Origin: Gavia stellata
Lineage: Eukaryota > Chordata > Aves > Gaviiformes > Gaviidae
Length of the DNA: 64,000 nt
Reading direction: 5' to 3'
NCBI RefSeq assembly: GCF_030936135.1
Contig: NC_082610.1
Span: 21,772,428-21,836,427, forward strand
The position numbers and the translations under genes were made by a program. The notes under the pieces were generated by a model. That model did no database searches. It saw nothing but the letters and a program-made list of their open reading frames with translations, and was not told the DNA's origin. This document shows positions 18,116 through 30,619 of this stretch, piece after piece; position 1 is the first letter of the stretch; each line of letters begins with the position of its first letter.

Positions 18116-20852
18116 TGCGACGGCCACCAAACGCTGCTGCCCAAGGTCAGCAAGTGTTGCGTTCCTGGGGCTGCGAAGCCAAGACAGCGTCTGCCACGGC
18201 CGGGGCGGGTGAGCGTGGCCTTATGTGCATGTCCTGGCCCCGAGCTCACAGTGGAGGGGAGGGGCAGCATGGCCTTACATGGTAGGACCTGGCCCCGAGC
18301 TCACAGTGGAGGGGAGGGGCAGCATGGCCTTATATGGTATGACCTGGCCCCTCTGCGCACAAAGGAGGGCGGGCGGCATTTTCCCCCAGAACAACGAGAA
18401 GACAAAGATGGGTTCCAAGCCATGCGCAAGAGAACCAAGTGACCTCTTCTGTACAAGTGGGTTTGCTGCTAGAAGAAACCAGACCAAGCTGGCTGAAAGC
18501 GGCAAAGTTGCAACAAAACTGTGCAAACAGCTATTAAATATTTCACCCCCACCTTGACATTCCTCTTCAAGACTGCCCTCAGAAATGGCCGGGGGGTCAT
18601 ATGGAGCTGTGAGCAGCCCCGGCCCACGCAGCACCCTCTGCACAGCAGAAGGAGCCTGCCCTGCCGGTGCTTGCTCTTCCCAGCCACAGCTGCTCCCCAA
18701 AATGCTGCGGGCGGCTCCCCGGGCAGGCTGAGTGCTGACCCTGGCAGGCGGCAGAGCCCCTGCCCCAGCACACAGCCCCCTGGGGCGTAGGGACCCTGCT
18801 TGGAAGGACTGTCCTGGGCAGCCCTGGGTGCACAGCCAGCTTCACGCCCCGCATCAGCCGTACCCGGGAGAAGGCAGCTCTCATGGCCTGTCCCTCTGAC
18901 GATGCAGTAGGGAAGCCGTGCTCAGCAGCACGTCTTCCGGCAACCTGGATAAACTGTGAGGCTTGTTCAGACAGATGCCTTGGATGTACCGGATTTTGGA
19001 GAGCCCTCCGGGATATTCATGTGCACTGCCCTGCAGCCAGCATCTTACCATGTAAAGACCTGTGAAGATTTCTCCCACCCTGGGAGCTCGGCTGTCCTGC
19101 CGCTAACCTCTCTCTGCGTCGCTCCGCTCCCCTCGCTGCCTGCAGGCAGTGCCCTCAGCCCTGCTGCGCTTTGCAGGGCAGCTGCTCCTGGGCAGAGCTG
19201 TCTCTCGCAAGCAATGCCCGCTTGCTATGAGCTGCCTCCGTCCCTGGAGCCCAGCCCAGCTCAGGAGCAGAGGCCCAGCCCAAGGCGTCACTTGCTCTGC
19301 CCCTTCTGGGCTCCCTGGAGATGTCCCAGGGGCTCCAGGGCTGACAGCTCCTGAAAGGCAGCAGAGTCACCCTTGGGGAAGGGACTTTTGAGCTGACTGC
19401 GCTAGTCACCGATTGTCCCTCTCTGAAGAGTGGAGAGAGACCGATTCCAAAAGCATGGTTTGTCCTTCCACAGCATGGCCGTCTATGGGAGCTGTAAACG
19501 TTCCCCTCTGGACACGGATATTCTTGAGCCGAAACAAAAAGAACATGCAGGCCGTGACAGGGAGCTGTTGGTTGGCCCTTGTGCCAGGCGGGGATTCAGC
19601 TGAAGCAATGCAGGCATCTCATCCCCAGCTGGAAGCCCTCGGGAGGAAGCAGCATTCAGTTCCCCCCATGCAGCCCACAGACCCCCACTGTTAAGGGGTG
19701 TCAAGCCTGGCCACCACTTCCAGCCACTCCGGCCCAGCACCCCCTCGTGCCATGCCGCTGGAGCCCAGTACAGACCAGGAGCACCCAGTAGAGTTCTGCC
19801 TGGCTGCTGGAGCCCAGCCCGGTGCCTGGGGACCTGGAGCCTTTGCCCAGGCTGAGGGATGCAGCTGCCACTTTTCCGCGTGCAGCTGTTACTTGTAGCG
19901 AAGCTGAGCGTGCATCCCAGAGATTCACACGCACGGACGCACAGACGCACGGACGTGGACACGCAGAGGACACTGACACGGCCAGTCACACAGACTGCCA
20001 CAGATGAGGCGCTGCCGTCAACAGCACCCACACGCAGGACTCGCATAAAACACAAACAGAGGCGGCCATGTCCCCTCCTCCTCGTGGGCTGCCAGAGGCA
20101 GGAGGCCGCTAGTGTAGGCACACCCACACACACACATGCCCACAGGACACTCTCTACCTTCACAAGCGCACGCATGTGCATGGGTCCCCTGAGTACTGGC
20201 AGAGCCCCCCTTGGTCCCCCGGTACCCCTGCCCGGACCCCAGCCCTCTGACCCATCCCACGGGTCCCCTACTCGCTGCCTGGTCCCTCTAGGTGCTCCCT
20301 GCAAACATTCAGCACTCCCACATCTGTCCCGCAGGCACCCAACACTCGCCCGTCTCCCCAGGTGCCAGCGTGGGCCCTCTGCCTGCCTGATATCCCAGTC
20401 CGGACGCGAGGCCCCGCCTAGTCACCAGCTGCTCCAGCTTGAAGTTTGCTGGTGAAGGCACGCGCACACCCCCTGCACCCCAGGTTTGGGGAAGATGCAG
20501 ACACTCACAGAGCCTCTTACTTGCCTCCCTTGTGCTGGTCCCCCCCTGAGGTGGTTTTCAGGACACACACCGTTCCCACCCCCGTGCCTGCTGGCCGAGA
20601 CCCCCACTCGCTCCAGTAGCTGCACCGGGACCCATACCAGTAGCTGGCACCACAAGCCAGGGCTGCCTACACCCCCTGCTTGGCTGCGGTAGCTGGCAGC
20701 CAGTCCACCCACGCCAGCTCCCCCTGTAACCGGCACATCGTCCTTCCAGTTCCCACACACATGGCTTGAGAGTGAGATGACACAGAGAGATCGTTCAGGA
20801 AAAATTTAATAAGAAGGTATAAGAAGACAGGACAGACAGCATCTGTGTCCTG
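18116..20852. other. Spacer between genes 3 and 4
   Basis: Promoter minisatellite at 18234-18343, then GC-rich non-coding DNA with the CA-rich stretch near 19930. It has the ggcacgc variant near 20458. Nothing else recognised. Confidence 0.6.
18234..18343 (-). promoter_or_regulatory. Promoter minisatellite of gene 3: two repeats, one perfect CArG box
   Basis: Two 55-bp repeats; the distal one has the perfect core and the proximal one the CCTTACATGG form, as in genes 1 and 2. Confidence 0.5.
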
Positions 20853-22943
20853 CTACCAATCACTTGTCCCTGGAGAGTCTCCGCTGGCATCAGGTTGTCC
20901 CTCATCTGAAACTTCTTCAACAAGATTAGAGGGGACGAATCCTCTTGTGCCATCGGTCAGCTCTCCCACATACCAGCCGTCTTCATCCACGTCTCCAAAG
21001 ACGTACACGTATTGTCCAGCAACTAGAGGAAGCTCTAGTTCAGGCCGCTCGTTGGGACCATCGAAAGGATCATAGCTGTATCGAGCTATGAACGCTCGAA
21101 GCTCTGCCGGTTGTTTTCTCATCGCCTCCAGCAGGAGGGACTCCTTGTCTGCTACCAGGTTAGCCTGGCACGGCCTGGAAACGCTACGCTTGGATCTTGC
21201 TCTTTCCAGCCGTTCCAGTTCCTGAAATAGCTGCTGGCGTTGTTCCTTTAGCTTCTCATACCGATCATTCAGTTCAATCAGCTGGGCTCGAAACAGTGGC
21301 AGGGTTTCTTGGAGTTCCCTCTGCAAGCACGCGCCTTCCTCTTCTTTCCTCTGGAGCGCTAGCTTGGCCTCCTCATGTTCCTTCTCCAGCTGTTGACTTC
21401 TTTCTGCCATTTCTCTCATGGCTTTCAGTTCACGCTCTGCTTCTTCCAGTTGGCTTTGAAGACAGACGTTTCTTTGGATGGCAGAATCTCGCTCGCCTGC
21501 CACTCGTGCTAGTAGTCCTTTCAGGTCAAGGTTTTCCGCTTGAACCTCTTCTGTCAAAGCCATCTGCCCACGGAGGCGAGCATTTTCTTGAGCCAGGCGG
21601 GTGTTTCCATTTGTCATCTCCGTGAGCTGCACCTGTAACTGCTCACGAGTTCGGCTGTGGGTGCTCACATCATAGGAGCCTTCTTCGTCTGCAGCCACTT
21701 GGGCCTGAAGCTCCACAGCCGCCTTCCGTGAGGAGTCGTCCTGCTTGTCCTGCGCCAGCAAAGCTCCGTCAGCCTCTCCTGTTTCTCCATCGCTCTGCTG
21801 AGGAAACGATGCCACACACAGTTCCTCAGTAGAGCGTTGGATGGGCAGTGGCACTCGAGTATTGATCAGGCGATTGCTGGCCACCTGCAGTTGCCTGGAT
21901 CTTTCTTCCAGCCGCGAGGCGAGGCCAGCTAGTTGAGCACTTTTCTGCCGCAGCCAATCTGCCTCCTTGCGGGCTTCTGGAGAGCCTTTCTTTTTCAGGA
22001 GGCGGCTCTCCATCTCAAGGGCCCTCTCTTGCCTCTCCAGGTCTTCCAGAAGACGCTGCAGGTGGGTGTTCTGCTCCAGGAGCTGGCTGCACGTGCTGCC
22101 AAGCAGCACCAAGTCTTCCGCCTCTGGCACCTGGAGCTGAGCATCTGCCACTGCCTTGCATGTTGTTTGCTGCCCAGCACTGTGGCTTTCGGGCAGTCTT
22201 TCCTGTAGTGCCGCCAGGGCCCGGGGCCCGTTTCTGCCAGAAGAGCAGGAGCTCTGCATCTCCTGATGGCCCTGGTGCGCAGGAGGGCCTTCGGGCTGGG
22301 CCGTGCTGGGGGAGGCGGGCAGCTCGCCCTCCAACTGCTGCAGGATGTATTTGGTGAAGAGTGTCCTCTCCAGCTGCAGCTGGTTCTGGAGGTGGTGGAT
22401 GCGGGCGGGCTGGTAGCCATCTCTCTCCCAGCAGAGCTTGCTGAGGACATCCTGGAGCTTGCTCCGGGCCTCCCTGCCGCTGCTGCTGGGCCTCACCATC
22501 TCCTCGGCCAGCTGCCGCTGCAGGGCCCGCGTCTGGCCAAGGGCGGTGGTGCACTCGTGCCGCAGCAGCTCCTGTTCCTCGCGGAGCTCAGCCTCCTTCC
22601 AGCGCAGCAGCTGGCGGGTCTCCACCACCCGCTGCCGCTGGTTCAACTCCAGAAGCCGCTGCACCTCCTGAGCCTGTCGCTGCTCCCACTCGGACTGGAG
22701 CCGCTCTGCCAGGAGCTGCTGCTCCCTGCCCAAAGCCGCCTTCAGCTCCCGCGTTTCGGTAGCGAAGCAGCGGCGCAGCTCCTGGGTGCGGTGCCGCTCT
22801 TCCTCCAGCTCAGCCCGTAGCGCTTCCAGCTCCCGCCTCTGCTCCTCCTTCTGCGCAAGGCTGCTGGGGGCCTGCACCGGGCCCCGGCGGGGCGAGGGGC
22901 GGCTGCGCGCCACGAGCCCCCTGCCCGCAACATCCCGTGTCAT
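20853..22943 (-). CDS. RIMBP3: RIMBP3-like coiled-coil/SH3 protein, copy 4
   Basis: Complete 696-residue frame. The start is the ATG read from plus-strand cat at 22941-22943, with context GACACCATGACG (A at -3, a good vertebrate context). I prefer it because the longer reading begins only with a TTG and upstream codons hold no ATG before a TAA. Signature: G21, N101, R143, H183, C376, G446, R458, R561. It lacks private changes at the sites I compared, so it is a fair stand-in for the consensus protein. Its 5' flank has three 55-bp repeats, the middle one with a one-off CArG box. The poly(A) signal ATTAAA is at 20810-20805 (minus). An upstream non-coding exon cannot be excluded. Confidence 0.87.
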   Translation of the reverse strand: MTRDVAGRGLVARSRPSPRRGPVQAPSSLAQKEEQRRELEALRAELEEERHRTQELRRCFATETRELKAALGREQQLLAERLQSEWEQRQAQEVQRLLELNQRQRVVETRQLLRWKEAELREEQELLRHECTTALGQTRALQRQLAEEMVRPSSSGREARSKLQDVLSKLCWERDGYQPARIHHLQNQLQLERTLFTKYILQQLEGELPASPSTAQPEGPPAHQGHQEMQSSCSSGRNGPRALAALQERLPESHSAGQQTTCKAVADAQLQVPEAEDLVLLGSTCSQLLEQNTHLQRLLEDLERQERALEMESRLLKKKGSPEARKEADWLRQKSAQLAGLASRLEERSRQLQVASNRLINTRVPLPIQRSTEELCVASFPQQSDGETGEADGALLAQDKQDDSSRKAAVELQAQVAADEEGSYDVSTHSRTREQLQVQLTEMTNGNTRLAQENARLRGQMALTEEVQAENLDLKGLLARVAGERDSAIQRNVCLQSQLEEAERELKAMREMAERSQQLEKEHEEAKLALQRKEEEGACLQRELQETLPLFRAQLIELNDRYEKLKEQRQQLFQELERLERARSKRSVSRPCQANLVADKESLLLEAMRKQPAELRAFIARYSYDPFDGPNERPELELPLVAGQYVYVFGDVDEDGWYVGELTDGTRGFVPSNLVEEVSDEGQPDASGDSPGTSDW

Positions 22944-25735
22944 GGTGTCGGCCACCAAACGCTGCTGCCCAAGGTCAGCAAGTGTTGCGTTCCTGGGGCT
23001 GCGAAGCCAAGACAGCGTCTGCCACGGCCGGGGCGGGTGAGCGTGGCCTTATGTGCATGTCCTGGCCCCGAGCTCACAGTGGAGGGGAGGGGCAGCATGG
23101 CCTTATATGGTAGGACCTGGCCCCGAGCTCACAGTGGAGGGGAGGGGCAGCATGGCCTTACATGGTAGGACCTGGCCCCGAGCTCACAGTGGAGGGGAGG
23201 GGCAGCATGGCCTTATATGGTATGACCTGGCCCCTCTGCGCACGAAGGAGGGCGGGCGGCATTTTCCCCCAGAACAACGGAGAAGACAAAGAGGGGTTCC
23301 AAGCCATGCGCAAGAGAACCAAGTGACCTCTTCTGTACAAGTGGGTTTGCTGCTAGAAGAAACCAGACCAAACTGGCTGAAAGCGGCAAAGTTGCAACAA
23401 AACTGTGCAAACAGCTATTAAATATTTCACCCCCACCTTGACATTCCTCATCAAGACTGCCCTCAGAAATGGCCGGGGGATCATATGGAGCTGTGAGCAG
23501 CCCCGGCCCACGCAGCACCCTCTGCACAGCAGAAGGAGCCTGCCCTGCCGGGGCTTGCTCTTCCCAGCCACAGCTGCTCCCCAAAATGCTGCGGGCGGCT
23601 CCCCGGGCAGGCTGAGTGCTGACCCTGGCAGGCGGCAGAGCCCCTGCCCCAGCACACAGCCCCCTGGGGCGTAGGGACCCTGCTTGGAAGGACTGTCCTG
23701 GGCAGCCCTGGGTGCACAGCCAGCTTCACGCCCCGCATCAGCCGTACCCGGGAGAAGGCAGCTCTCATGGCCTGTCCCTCTGACGATGCAGTAGGGAAGC
23801 CGTGCTCAGCAGCACGTCTTCCGGCAACCTGGATAAACGTGAGGCTTGTTCAGACAGATGCCTTGGCTGTACCGGATTTTGGAGAGCCCTCCGGGATATT
23901 CATGTGCACTGCCCTGCAGCCAGCATCTTACCATGTAAAGACCTGGGAAGATTTCTCCCACCCTGGGAGCTCGGCTGTCCTGCCGTTAACCTCTCTCTGC
24001 GTCGCTCCGCTCCCCTCGCTGCCTGCAGGCAGTGCCCTCAGCCCTGCTGCGCTTTGCAGGGCAGCTGCTCCTGGGCAGAGCTGTCTCTCGCAAGCAATGC
24101 CCGCTTGCTATGAGCTGCCTCCGTCCCTGGAGCCCAGCCCAGCTCAGGAGCAGAGGCCCAGCCCAAGGCGTCACTTGCTCTGCCCCTTCTGGGCTCCCTG
24201 GAGATGGCCCAGGGGCTCCAGGGCTGACAGCTCCTGAATGGCAGCAGAGTCACCCTTGGGGAAGGGACTTTTGAGCTGACTGCGCTAGTCACCGATTGTC
24301 CCTCTCTGAAGAGTGGAGAGAGACCGATTCCAAAAGCATGGTTTGTCCTTCCACAGCATGGCCGTCTATGGGAGCTGTAAACGTTCCCCTCTGGACACGG
24401 ATATTCTTGAGCCGAAACAAAAAGAACATGCAGGCCGTGACAGGGAGCTGTTGGTTGGCCCTTGTGCCAGGCGGGGATTCAGCTGAAGCAATGCAGACAT
24501 CTCATCCCCAGCTGGAAGCCCTCGGGAGGAAGCAGCATTCAGCTCCCCCCATGCAGCCCACAGACCCCCACTGTTAAGGGGTGTCAAGCCTGGCCACCAC
24601 TTCCAGCCACTCCGGCCCAGCACCCCCTCGTGCCATGCCGCTGGAGCCCAGTACAGACCAGGAGCACCCAGCAGAGTTCTGCCTGGCTGCTGGAGCCCAG
24701 CCCGGTGCCTGGGGACCTGGAGCCTTTGCCCAGGCTGAGGGATGCAGCTGCCACTTTTCCGCGTGCAGCTGTTACTTGTAGCGAAGCTGAGCGTGCATCC
24801 CAGAGATTCACACGCACAGACGCACAGACGCACGGACGTGGACACGCAGAGGACACTGACACGGCCAGTCACACAGACTGCCACAGATGAGGCGCTGCCG
24901 TCAACAGCACCCACACGCAGGACTCACATAAAACACAAACAGAGGCGGCCATGCCCCCTCCTCCTCGTGGGCTGCCAGAGGCAGGAGGCCGCTAGTGTAG
25001 GCACACCCACACACACACATGCCCACAGGACACTCTCTACCTTCACAAGCGCACGCATGTGCATGGGTCCCCTGAGTACTGGCAGAGCCCCCCTTGGTCC
25101 CCCGGTACCCCTGCCCGGACCCCAGCCCTCTGACCCATCCCACGGGTCCCCTACTCGCTGCCTGGTCCCTCTAGGTGCTCCCTGCAAACATTCAGCACTC
25201 CCACATCTGTCCCGCAGGCACCCAACACTCGCCCGTCTCCCCAGGTGCCAGCGTGGGCCCTCTGCCTGCCTGATATCCCAGTCCGGACGCGAGGCCCCGC
25301 CTAGTCACCAGCTGCTCCAGCTTGAAGTTTGCTGGTGAAATCACACGCACACCCCCTGCACCCCGGGTTTGGGGAAGATACAGACACTCACAGAGCCTCT
25401 TACTTGCCTCCCTTGTGCTGGTCCCCCCCTGAGGTGGTTTTCAGGACACACACCGTTCCCAGCCCCGTGCCTGCTGGCCGAGACCCCCACTCGCTCCAGT
25501 AGCTGCACCGGGACCCATACCAGTAGCTGGCACCACAAGCCAGGGGTGCCTACACCCCCTGCTTGGCTGCGGTAGCTGGCAGCCAGTCCACCCACGCCAG
25601 CTCCCCCTGTAACCGGCACATCGTCCTTCCAGTTCCCACACACATGGCTTGAGAGTGAGATGACACAGAGAGATCGTTCAGGAAAAATTTAATAAGAAGG
25701 TATAAGAAGACAGGACAGACAGCATCTGTGTCCTG
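22944..25735. other. Spacer between genes 4 and 5
   Basis: Three promoter repeats (23062-23226), then the usual non-coding DNA. A one-base loss near 23838 (aaacgtgagg instead of aaactgtgagg) changes the small minus-strand frame seen here in other units, which argues that this frame is not a conserved exon. Confidence 0.6.
23062..23226 (-). promoter_or_regulatory. Promoter minisatellite of gene 4: three repeats, two perfect CArG boxes
   Basis: Three repeats; the first and third have the perfect core and the middle one the CCTTACATGG form. It looks like the two-repeat array of gene 3 with one repeat added on the gene side. Confidence 0.5.
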
Positions 25736-27826
25736 CTACCAATCACTTGTCCCTGGAGAGTCTCCGCTGGCATCAGGTTGTCCCTCATCTGAAACTTCTT
25801 CAACAAGATTAGAGGGGACGAATCCTCTTGTGCCATCGGTCAGCTCTCCCACATACCAGCCGTCTTCATCCACGTCTCCAAAGACGTACACGTATTGTCC
25901 AGCAACTAGAGGAAGCTCTAGTTCAGGCCGCTCGTTGGGACCATCGAAAGGATCATAGCTGTATCGAGCTATGAACGCTCGAAGCTCTGCCGGTTGTTTT
26001 CTCATCGCCTCCAGCAGGAGGGACTCCTTGTCTGCTACCAGGTTAGCCTGGCACGGCCTGGAAACGCTACGCTTGGATCTTGCTCTTTCCAGCCGTTCCA
26101 GTTCCTGAAATAGCTGCTGGCGTTGTTCCTTTAGCTTCTCATACCAATCATTCAGTTCAATCAGCTGGGCTCGAAACAGTGGCAGGGTTTCTTGGAGTTC
26201 CCTCTGCAAGCACGCGCCTTCCTCTTCTTTCCTCTGGAGCGCTAGCTTGGCCTCCTCATGTTCCTTCTCCAGCTGTTGACTTCTTTCTGCCATTTCTCTC
26301 ATGGCTTTCAGTTCACGCTCTGCCTCTTCCAGTTGGCTTTGAAGACAGACGTTTCTTTGGATGGCAGAATCTCGCTCGCCTGCCACTCGTGCTAGTAGTC
26401 CTTTCAGGTCAAGGTTTTCCGCTTGAACCTCTTCTGTCAAAGCCATCTGCCCACGGAGGCGAGCATTTTCTTGAGCCAGGCGGGTGTTTCCATTTGTCAT
26501 CTCCGTGAGCTGCACCTGTAACTGCTCACGAGTTCGGCTGTGGGTGCTCACATCATAGGAGCCCTCTTCGTCTGCAGCCACTTGGGCCTGAAGCTCCACA
26601 GCTGCCTTCCGTGAGGAGTCGTCCTGCTTGTCCTGAGCCAGCAAAGCTCCATCAGCCTCTCCTGTTTCTCCATCGCTCTGCTGAGGAAACGATGCCACAC
26701 GCAGTTCCTCAGTAGAGCGTTGGATGGGCAGTGGCACTCGAGTATTGATCAGGCGATTGCTGGCCACCTGCAGTTGCCTGGATCTTTCTTCCAGCCGCGA
26801 GGCGAGGCCAGCTAGTTGAGCACTTTTCTGCCGCAGCCAATCTGCCTCCTTGCGGGCTTCTGGAGAGCCTTTCTTTTTCAGGAGGCGGCTCTCCATCTCA
26901 AGGGCCCTCTCTTGCCTCTCCAGGTCTTCCAGAAGACGCTGCAGGTGGGTGTTCTGCTCCAGGAGCTGGCTGCACGTGCTGCCAAGCAGCACCAAGTCTT
27001 CCGCCTCTGGCACCTGGAGCTGAGCATCTGCCACTGCCTTGCATGTTGTTTGCTGCCCAGCACTGTGGCTTTCGGGCAGTCTTTCCTGTAGTGCCGCCAG
27101 GGCCCGGGGCCCGTTTCTGCCAGAAGAGCAGGAGCTCTGCATCTCCTGATGGCCCTGGTGCGCAGGAGGGCCTTCGGGCTGGGCCGTGCTGGGGGAGGCG
27201 GGCAGCTCGCCCTCCAACTGCTGCAGGATGTATTTGGTGAAGAGTGTCCTCTCCAGCTGCAGCTGGTTCTGGAGGTGGCGGATGCGGGCGGGCTGGTAGC
27301 CATCTCTCTCCCAGCAGAGCTTGCTGAGGACATCCTGGAGCTTGCTCCGGGCCTCCCTGCCGCTGCTGCTGGGCCTCACCATCTCCTCGGCCAGCTGCCG
27401 CTGCAGGGCCCGCGTCTGGCCAAGGGCGGTGGTGCACTCGTGCCGCAGCAGCTCCTGTTCCTCGCGGAGCTCAGCCTCCTTCCAGCGCAGCAGCTGGCGG
27501 GTCTCCACCACCCGCTGCCGCTGGTTCAACTCCAGAAGCCGCTGCACCTCCTGAGCCTGTCGCTGCTCCCACTCGGACTGGAGCCGCTCTGCCAGGAGCT
27601 GCTGCTCCCTGCCCAAAGCCGCCTTCAGCTCCCGCGTTTCGGTAGCGAAGCAGCGGCGCAGCTCCTGGGTGCGGTGCCGCTCTTCCTCCAGCTCAGCCCG
27701 TAGCGCTTCCAGCTCCCGCCTCTGCTCCTCCTTCTGCGCAAGGCTGCTGGGGGCCTGCACCGGGCCCCGGCGGGGCGAGGGGCGGCTGCGCGCCACGAGC
27801 CCCCTGCCCGCAACATCCCGCGTCAT
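25736..27826 (-). CDS. RIMBP3: RIMBP3-like coiled-coil/SH3 protein, copy 5
   Basis: Complete 696-residue frame from ATG at 27826, with the same GACACCATGACG start class as copy 4. Signature: N101, R143, R183, R376, G446, R458, W561. It matches copy 6 at every residue I compared except 237, and the two also share spacer variants (for example a t in place of c near 28842 and 33726), so copies 5 and 6 are probably the youngest pair in the window. Three 55-bp repeats with three perfect CArG boxes lie 5' of it. The poly(A) signal is at 25693-25688 (minus). Confidence 0.87.
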   Translation of the reverse strand: MTRDVAGRGLVARSRPSPRRGPVQAPSSLAQKEEQRRELEALRAELEEERHRTQELRRCFATETRELKAALGREQQLLAERLQSEWEQRQAQEVQRLLELNQRQRVVETRQLLRWKEAELREEQELLRHECTTALGQTRALQRQLAEEMVRPSSSGREARSKLQDVLSKLCWERDGYQPARIRHLQNQLQLERTLFTKYILQQLEGELPASPSTAQPEGPPAHQGHQEMQSSCSSGRNGPRALAALQERLPESHSAGQQTTCKAVADAQLQVPEAEDLVLLGSTCSQLLEQNTHLQRLLEDLERQERALEMESRLLKKKGSPEARKEADWLRQKSAQLAGLASRLEERSRQLQVASNRLINTRVPLPIQRSTEELRVASFPQQSDGETGEADGALLAQDKQDDSSRKAAVELQAQVAADEEGSYDVSTHSRTREQLQVQLTEMTNGNTRLAQENARLRGQMALTEEVQAENLDLKGLLARVAGERDSAIQRNVCLQSQLEEAERELKAMREMAERSQQLEKEHEEAKLALQRKEEEGACLQRELQETLPLFRAQLIELNDWYEKLKEQRQQLFQELERLERARSKRSVSRPCQANLVADKESLLLEAMRKQPAELRAFIARYSYDPFDGPNERPELELPLVAGQYVYVFGDVDEDGWYVGELTDGTRGFVPSNLVEEVSDEGQPDASGDSPGTSDW

Positions 27827-30619
27827 GGTGTCGGCCACCAAACGCTGCTGCCCAAGGTCAGCAAGTGTTGCGTTCCTGGGGCTGCGAAGCCAAGACAGCG
27901 TCTGCCACGGCCGGGGCGGGTGAGCGTGGCCTTATGTGCATGTCCTGGCCCCGAGCTCACAGTGGAGGGGAGGGGCAGCATGGCCTTATATGGTAGGACC
28001 TGGCCCCGAGCTCACAGTGGAGGGGAGGGGCAGCATGGCCTTATATGGTAGGATCTGGCCCCGAGCTCACAGTGGAGGGGAGGGGCAGCATGGCCTTATA
28101 TGGTAGGACCTGGCCCCTCTGCGCACAAAGGAGGGCGGGCGGCATTTTCCCCCAGAACAACGGAGAAGACAAAGATGGGTTCCAAGCCATGCGCAAGAGA
28201 ACCAAGTGACCTCTTCTGTACAAGTGGGTTTGCTGCTAGCAGAAACCAGACCAAGCTGGCTGAAAGCGGCAAAGTTGCAACAAAACTGTGCAAACAGCTA
28301 TTAAATATTTCACCCCCACCTTGACATTCCTCTTCAAGACTGCCCTCAGAAATGGCCGGGGGGTCATATGGAGCTGTGAGCAGCCCCGGCCCACGCAGCA
28401 CCCTCTGCACAGCAGAAGGAGCCTGCCCTGCCGGGGCTTGCTCTTCCCAGCCACAGCTGCTCCCCAAAATGCTGCGGGCGGCTCCCCGGGCAGGCTGAGT
28501 GCTGACCCTGGCAGGCGGCAGAGCCCCTGCCCCAGCACACAGCCCCCTGGGGCATAGGGACCCTGCTTGGAAGGACTGTCCTGGGCAGCCCTGGGTGCAC
28601 AGCCAGCTTCACGCCCCGCATCAGCCGTACCCGGGAGAAGGCAGCTCTCATGGCCTGTCCCTCTGACGATGCAGTAGGGAAGCCGTGCTCAGCAGCACGT
28701 CTTCCGGCAACCTGGATAAACTGTGAGGCTTGTTCAGACAGATGCCTTGGATGTACCGGATTTTGGAGAGCCCTCCGGGATATTCATGTGCACTGCCCTG
28801 CAGCCAGCATCTTACCATGTAAAGACCTGGGAAGATTTCTCCTACCCTGGGAGCTCGGCTGTCCTGCCGCTAACCTCTCTCTGCGTCGCTCCGCTCCCCT
28901 CGCTGCCTGCAGGCAGTGCCCTCAGCCCTGCTGCGCTTTGCAGGGCAGCTGCTCCTGGGCAGAGCTGTCTCTCGCAAGCAATGCCCGCTTGCTATGAGCT
29001 GCCTCCGTCCCTGGAGCCCAGCCCAGCTCAGGAGCAGAGGCCCAGCCCAAGGCGTCACTTGCTCTGCCCCTTCTGGGCTCCCTGGAGATGTCCCAGGGGC
29101 TCCAGGGCTGACAGCTCCTGAATGGCAGCAGAGTCACCCTTGGGGAAGGGACTTTTGAGCTGACTGCGCTAGTCACCGATTGTCCCTCTCTGAAGAGTGG
29201 AGAGAGACCGATTCCAAAAGCATGGTTTGTCCTTCCACAGCATGGCCGTCTATGGGAGCTGTAAACGTTCCCCTCTGGACACGGATATTCTTGAGCCGAA
29301 ACAAAAAGAACATGCAGGCCGTGACAGGGAGCTGTTGGTTGGCCCTTGTGCCAGGCGGGGATTCAGCTGAAGCAATGCAGGCATCTCATCCCCAGCTGGA
29401 AGCCCTCGGGAGGAAGCAGCATTCAGCTCCCCCCATGCAGCCCACAGACCCCCACTGTTAAGGGGTGTCAAGCCTGGCCACCACTTCCAGCCACTCCGGC
29501 CCAGCACCCCCTCGTGCCATGCCGCTGGAGCCCAGTACAGACCAGGAGCACCCAGCAGAGTTCTGCCTGGCTGCTGGAGCCCAGCCCGGTGCCTGGGGAC
29601 CTGGAGCCTTTGCCCAGGCTGAGGGATGCAGCTGCCACTTTTCCGCGTGCAGCTGTTACTTGTAGCGAAGCTGAGCGTGCATCCCAGAGATTCACACGCA
29701 CAGACGCACAGACGCACGGACGTGGACACGCAGAGGACACTGACACGGCCAGTCACACAGACTGCCACAGATGAGGCGCTGCCGTCAACAGCACCCACAC
29801 GCAGGACTCACATAAAACACAAACAGAGGCGGCCATGCCCCCTCCTCCTCGTGGGCTGCCAGAGGCAGGAGGCCGCTAGTGTAGGCACACCCACACACAC
29901 ACATGCCCACAGGACACTCTCTACCTTCACAAGCGCACGCATGTGCATGGGTCCCCTGAGTACTGGCAGAGCCCCCCTTGGTCCCCCGGTACCCCTGCCC
30001 GGACCCCAGCCCTCTGACCCATCCCACGGGTCCCCTACTCGCTGCCTGGTCCCTCTAGGTGCTCCCTGCAAACATTCAGCACTCCCACATCTGTCCCGCA
30101 GGCACCCAACACTCGCCCGTCTCCCCAGGTGCCAGCGTGGGCCCTCTGCCTGCCTGATATCCCAGTCCGGACGCGAGGCCCCGCCTAGTCACCAGCTGCT
30201 CCAGCTTGAAGTTTGCTGGTGAAATCACACGCACACCCCCTGCACCCCGGGTTTGGGGAAGATACAGACACTCACAGAGCCTCTTACTTGCCTCCCTTGT
30301 GCTGGTCCCCCCCTGAGGTGGTTTTCAGGACACACACCGTTCCCAGCCCCGTGCCTGCTGGCCGAGACCCCCACTCGCTCCAGTAGCTGCACCGGGACCC
30401 ATACCAGTAGCTGGCACCACAAGCCAGGGGTGCCTACACCCCCTGCTTGGCTGCGGTAGCTGGCAGCCAGTCCACCCACGCCAGCTCCCCCTGTAACCGG
30501 CACATCGTCCTTCCAGTTCCCACACACATGGCTTGAGAGTGAGATGACACAGAGAGATCGTTCAGGAAAAATTTAATAAGAAGGTATAAGAAGACAGGAC
30601 AGACAGCATCTGTGTCCTG
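27827..30619. other. Spacer between genes 5 and 6
   Basis: Three promoter repeats (27945-28109), then non-coding DNA almost identical to the next spacer. It carries the ggcatag marker near 28552 shared with units 6 and 9. No gene seen. Confidence 0.6.
27945..28109 (-). promoter_or_regulatory. Promoter minisatellite of gene 5: three repeats, three perfect CArG boxes
   Basis: Three repeats, all with the perfect core. The middle repeat ends in taggatc rather than taggacc, a mark shared with gene 6. Confidence 0.5.
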
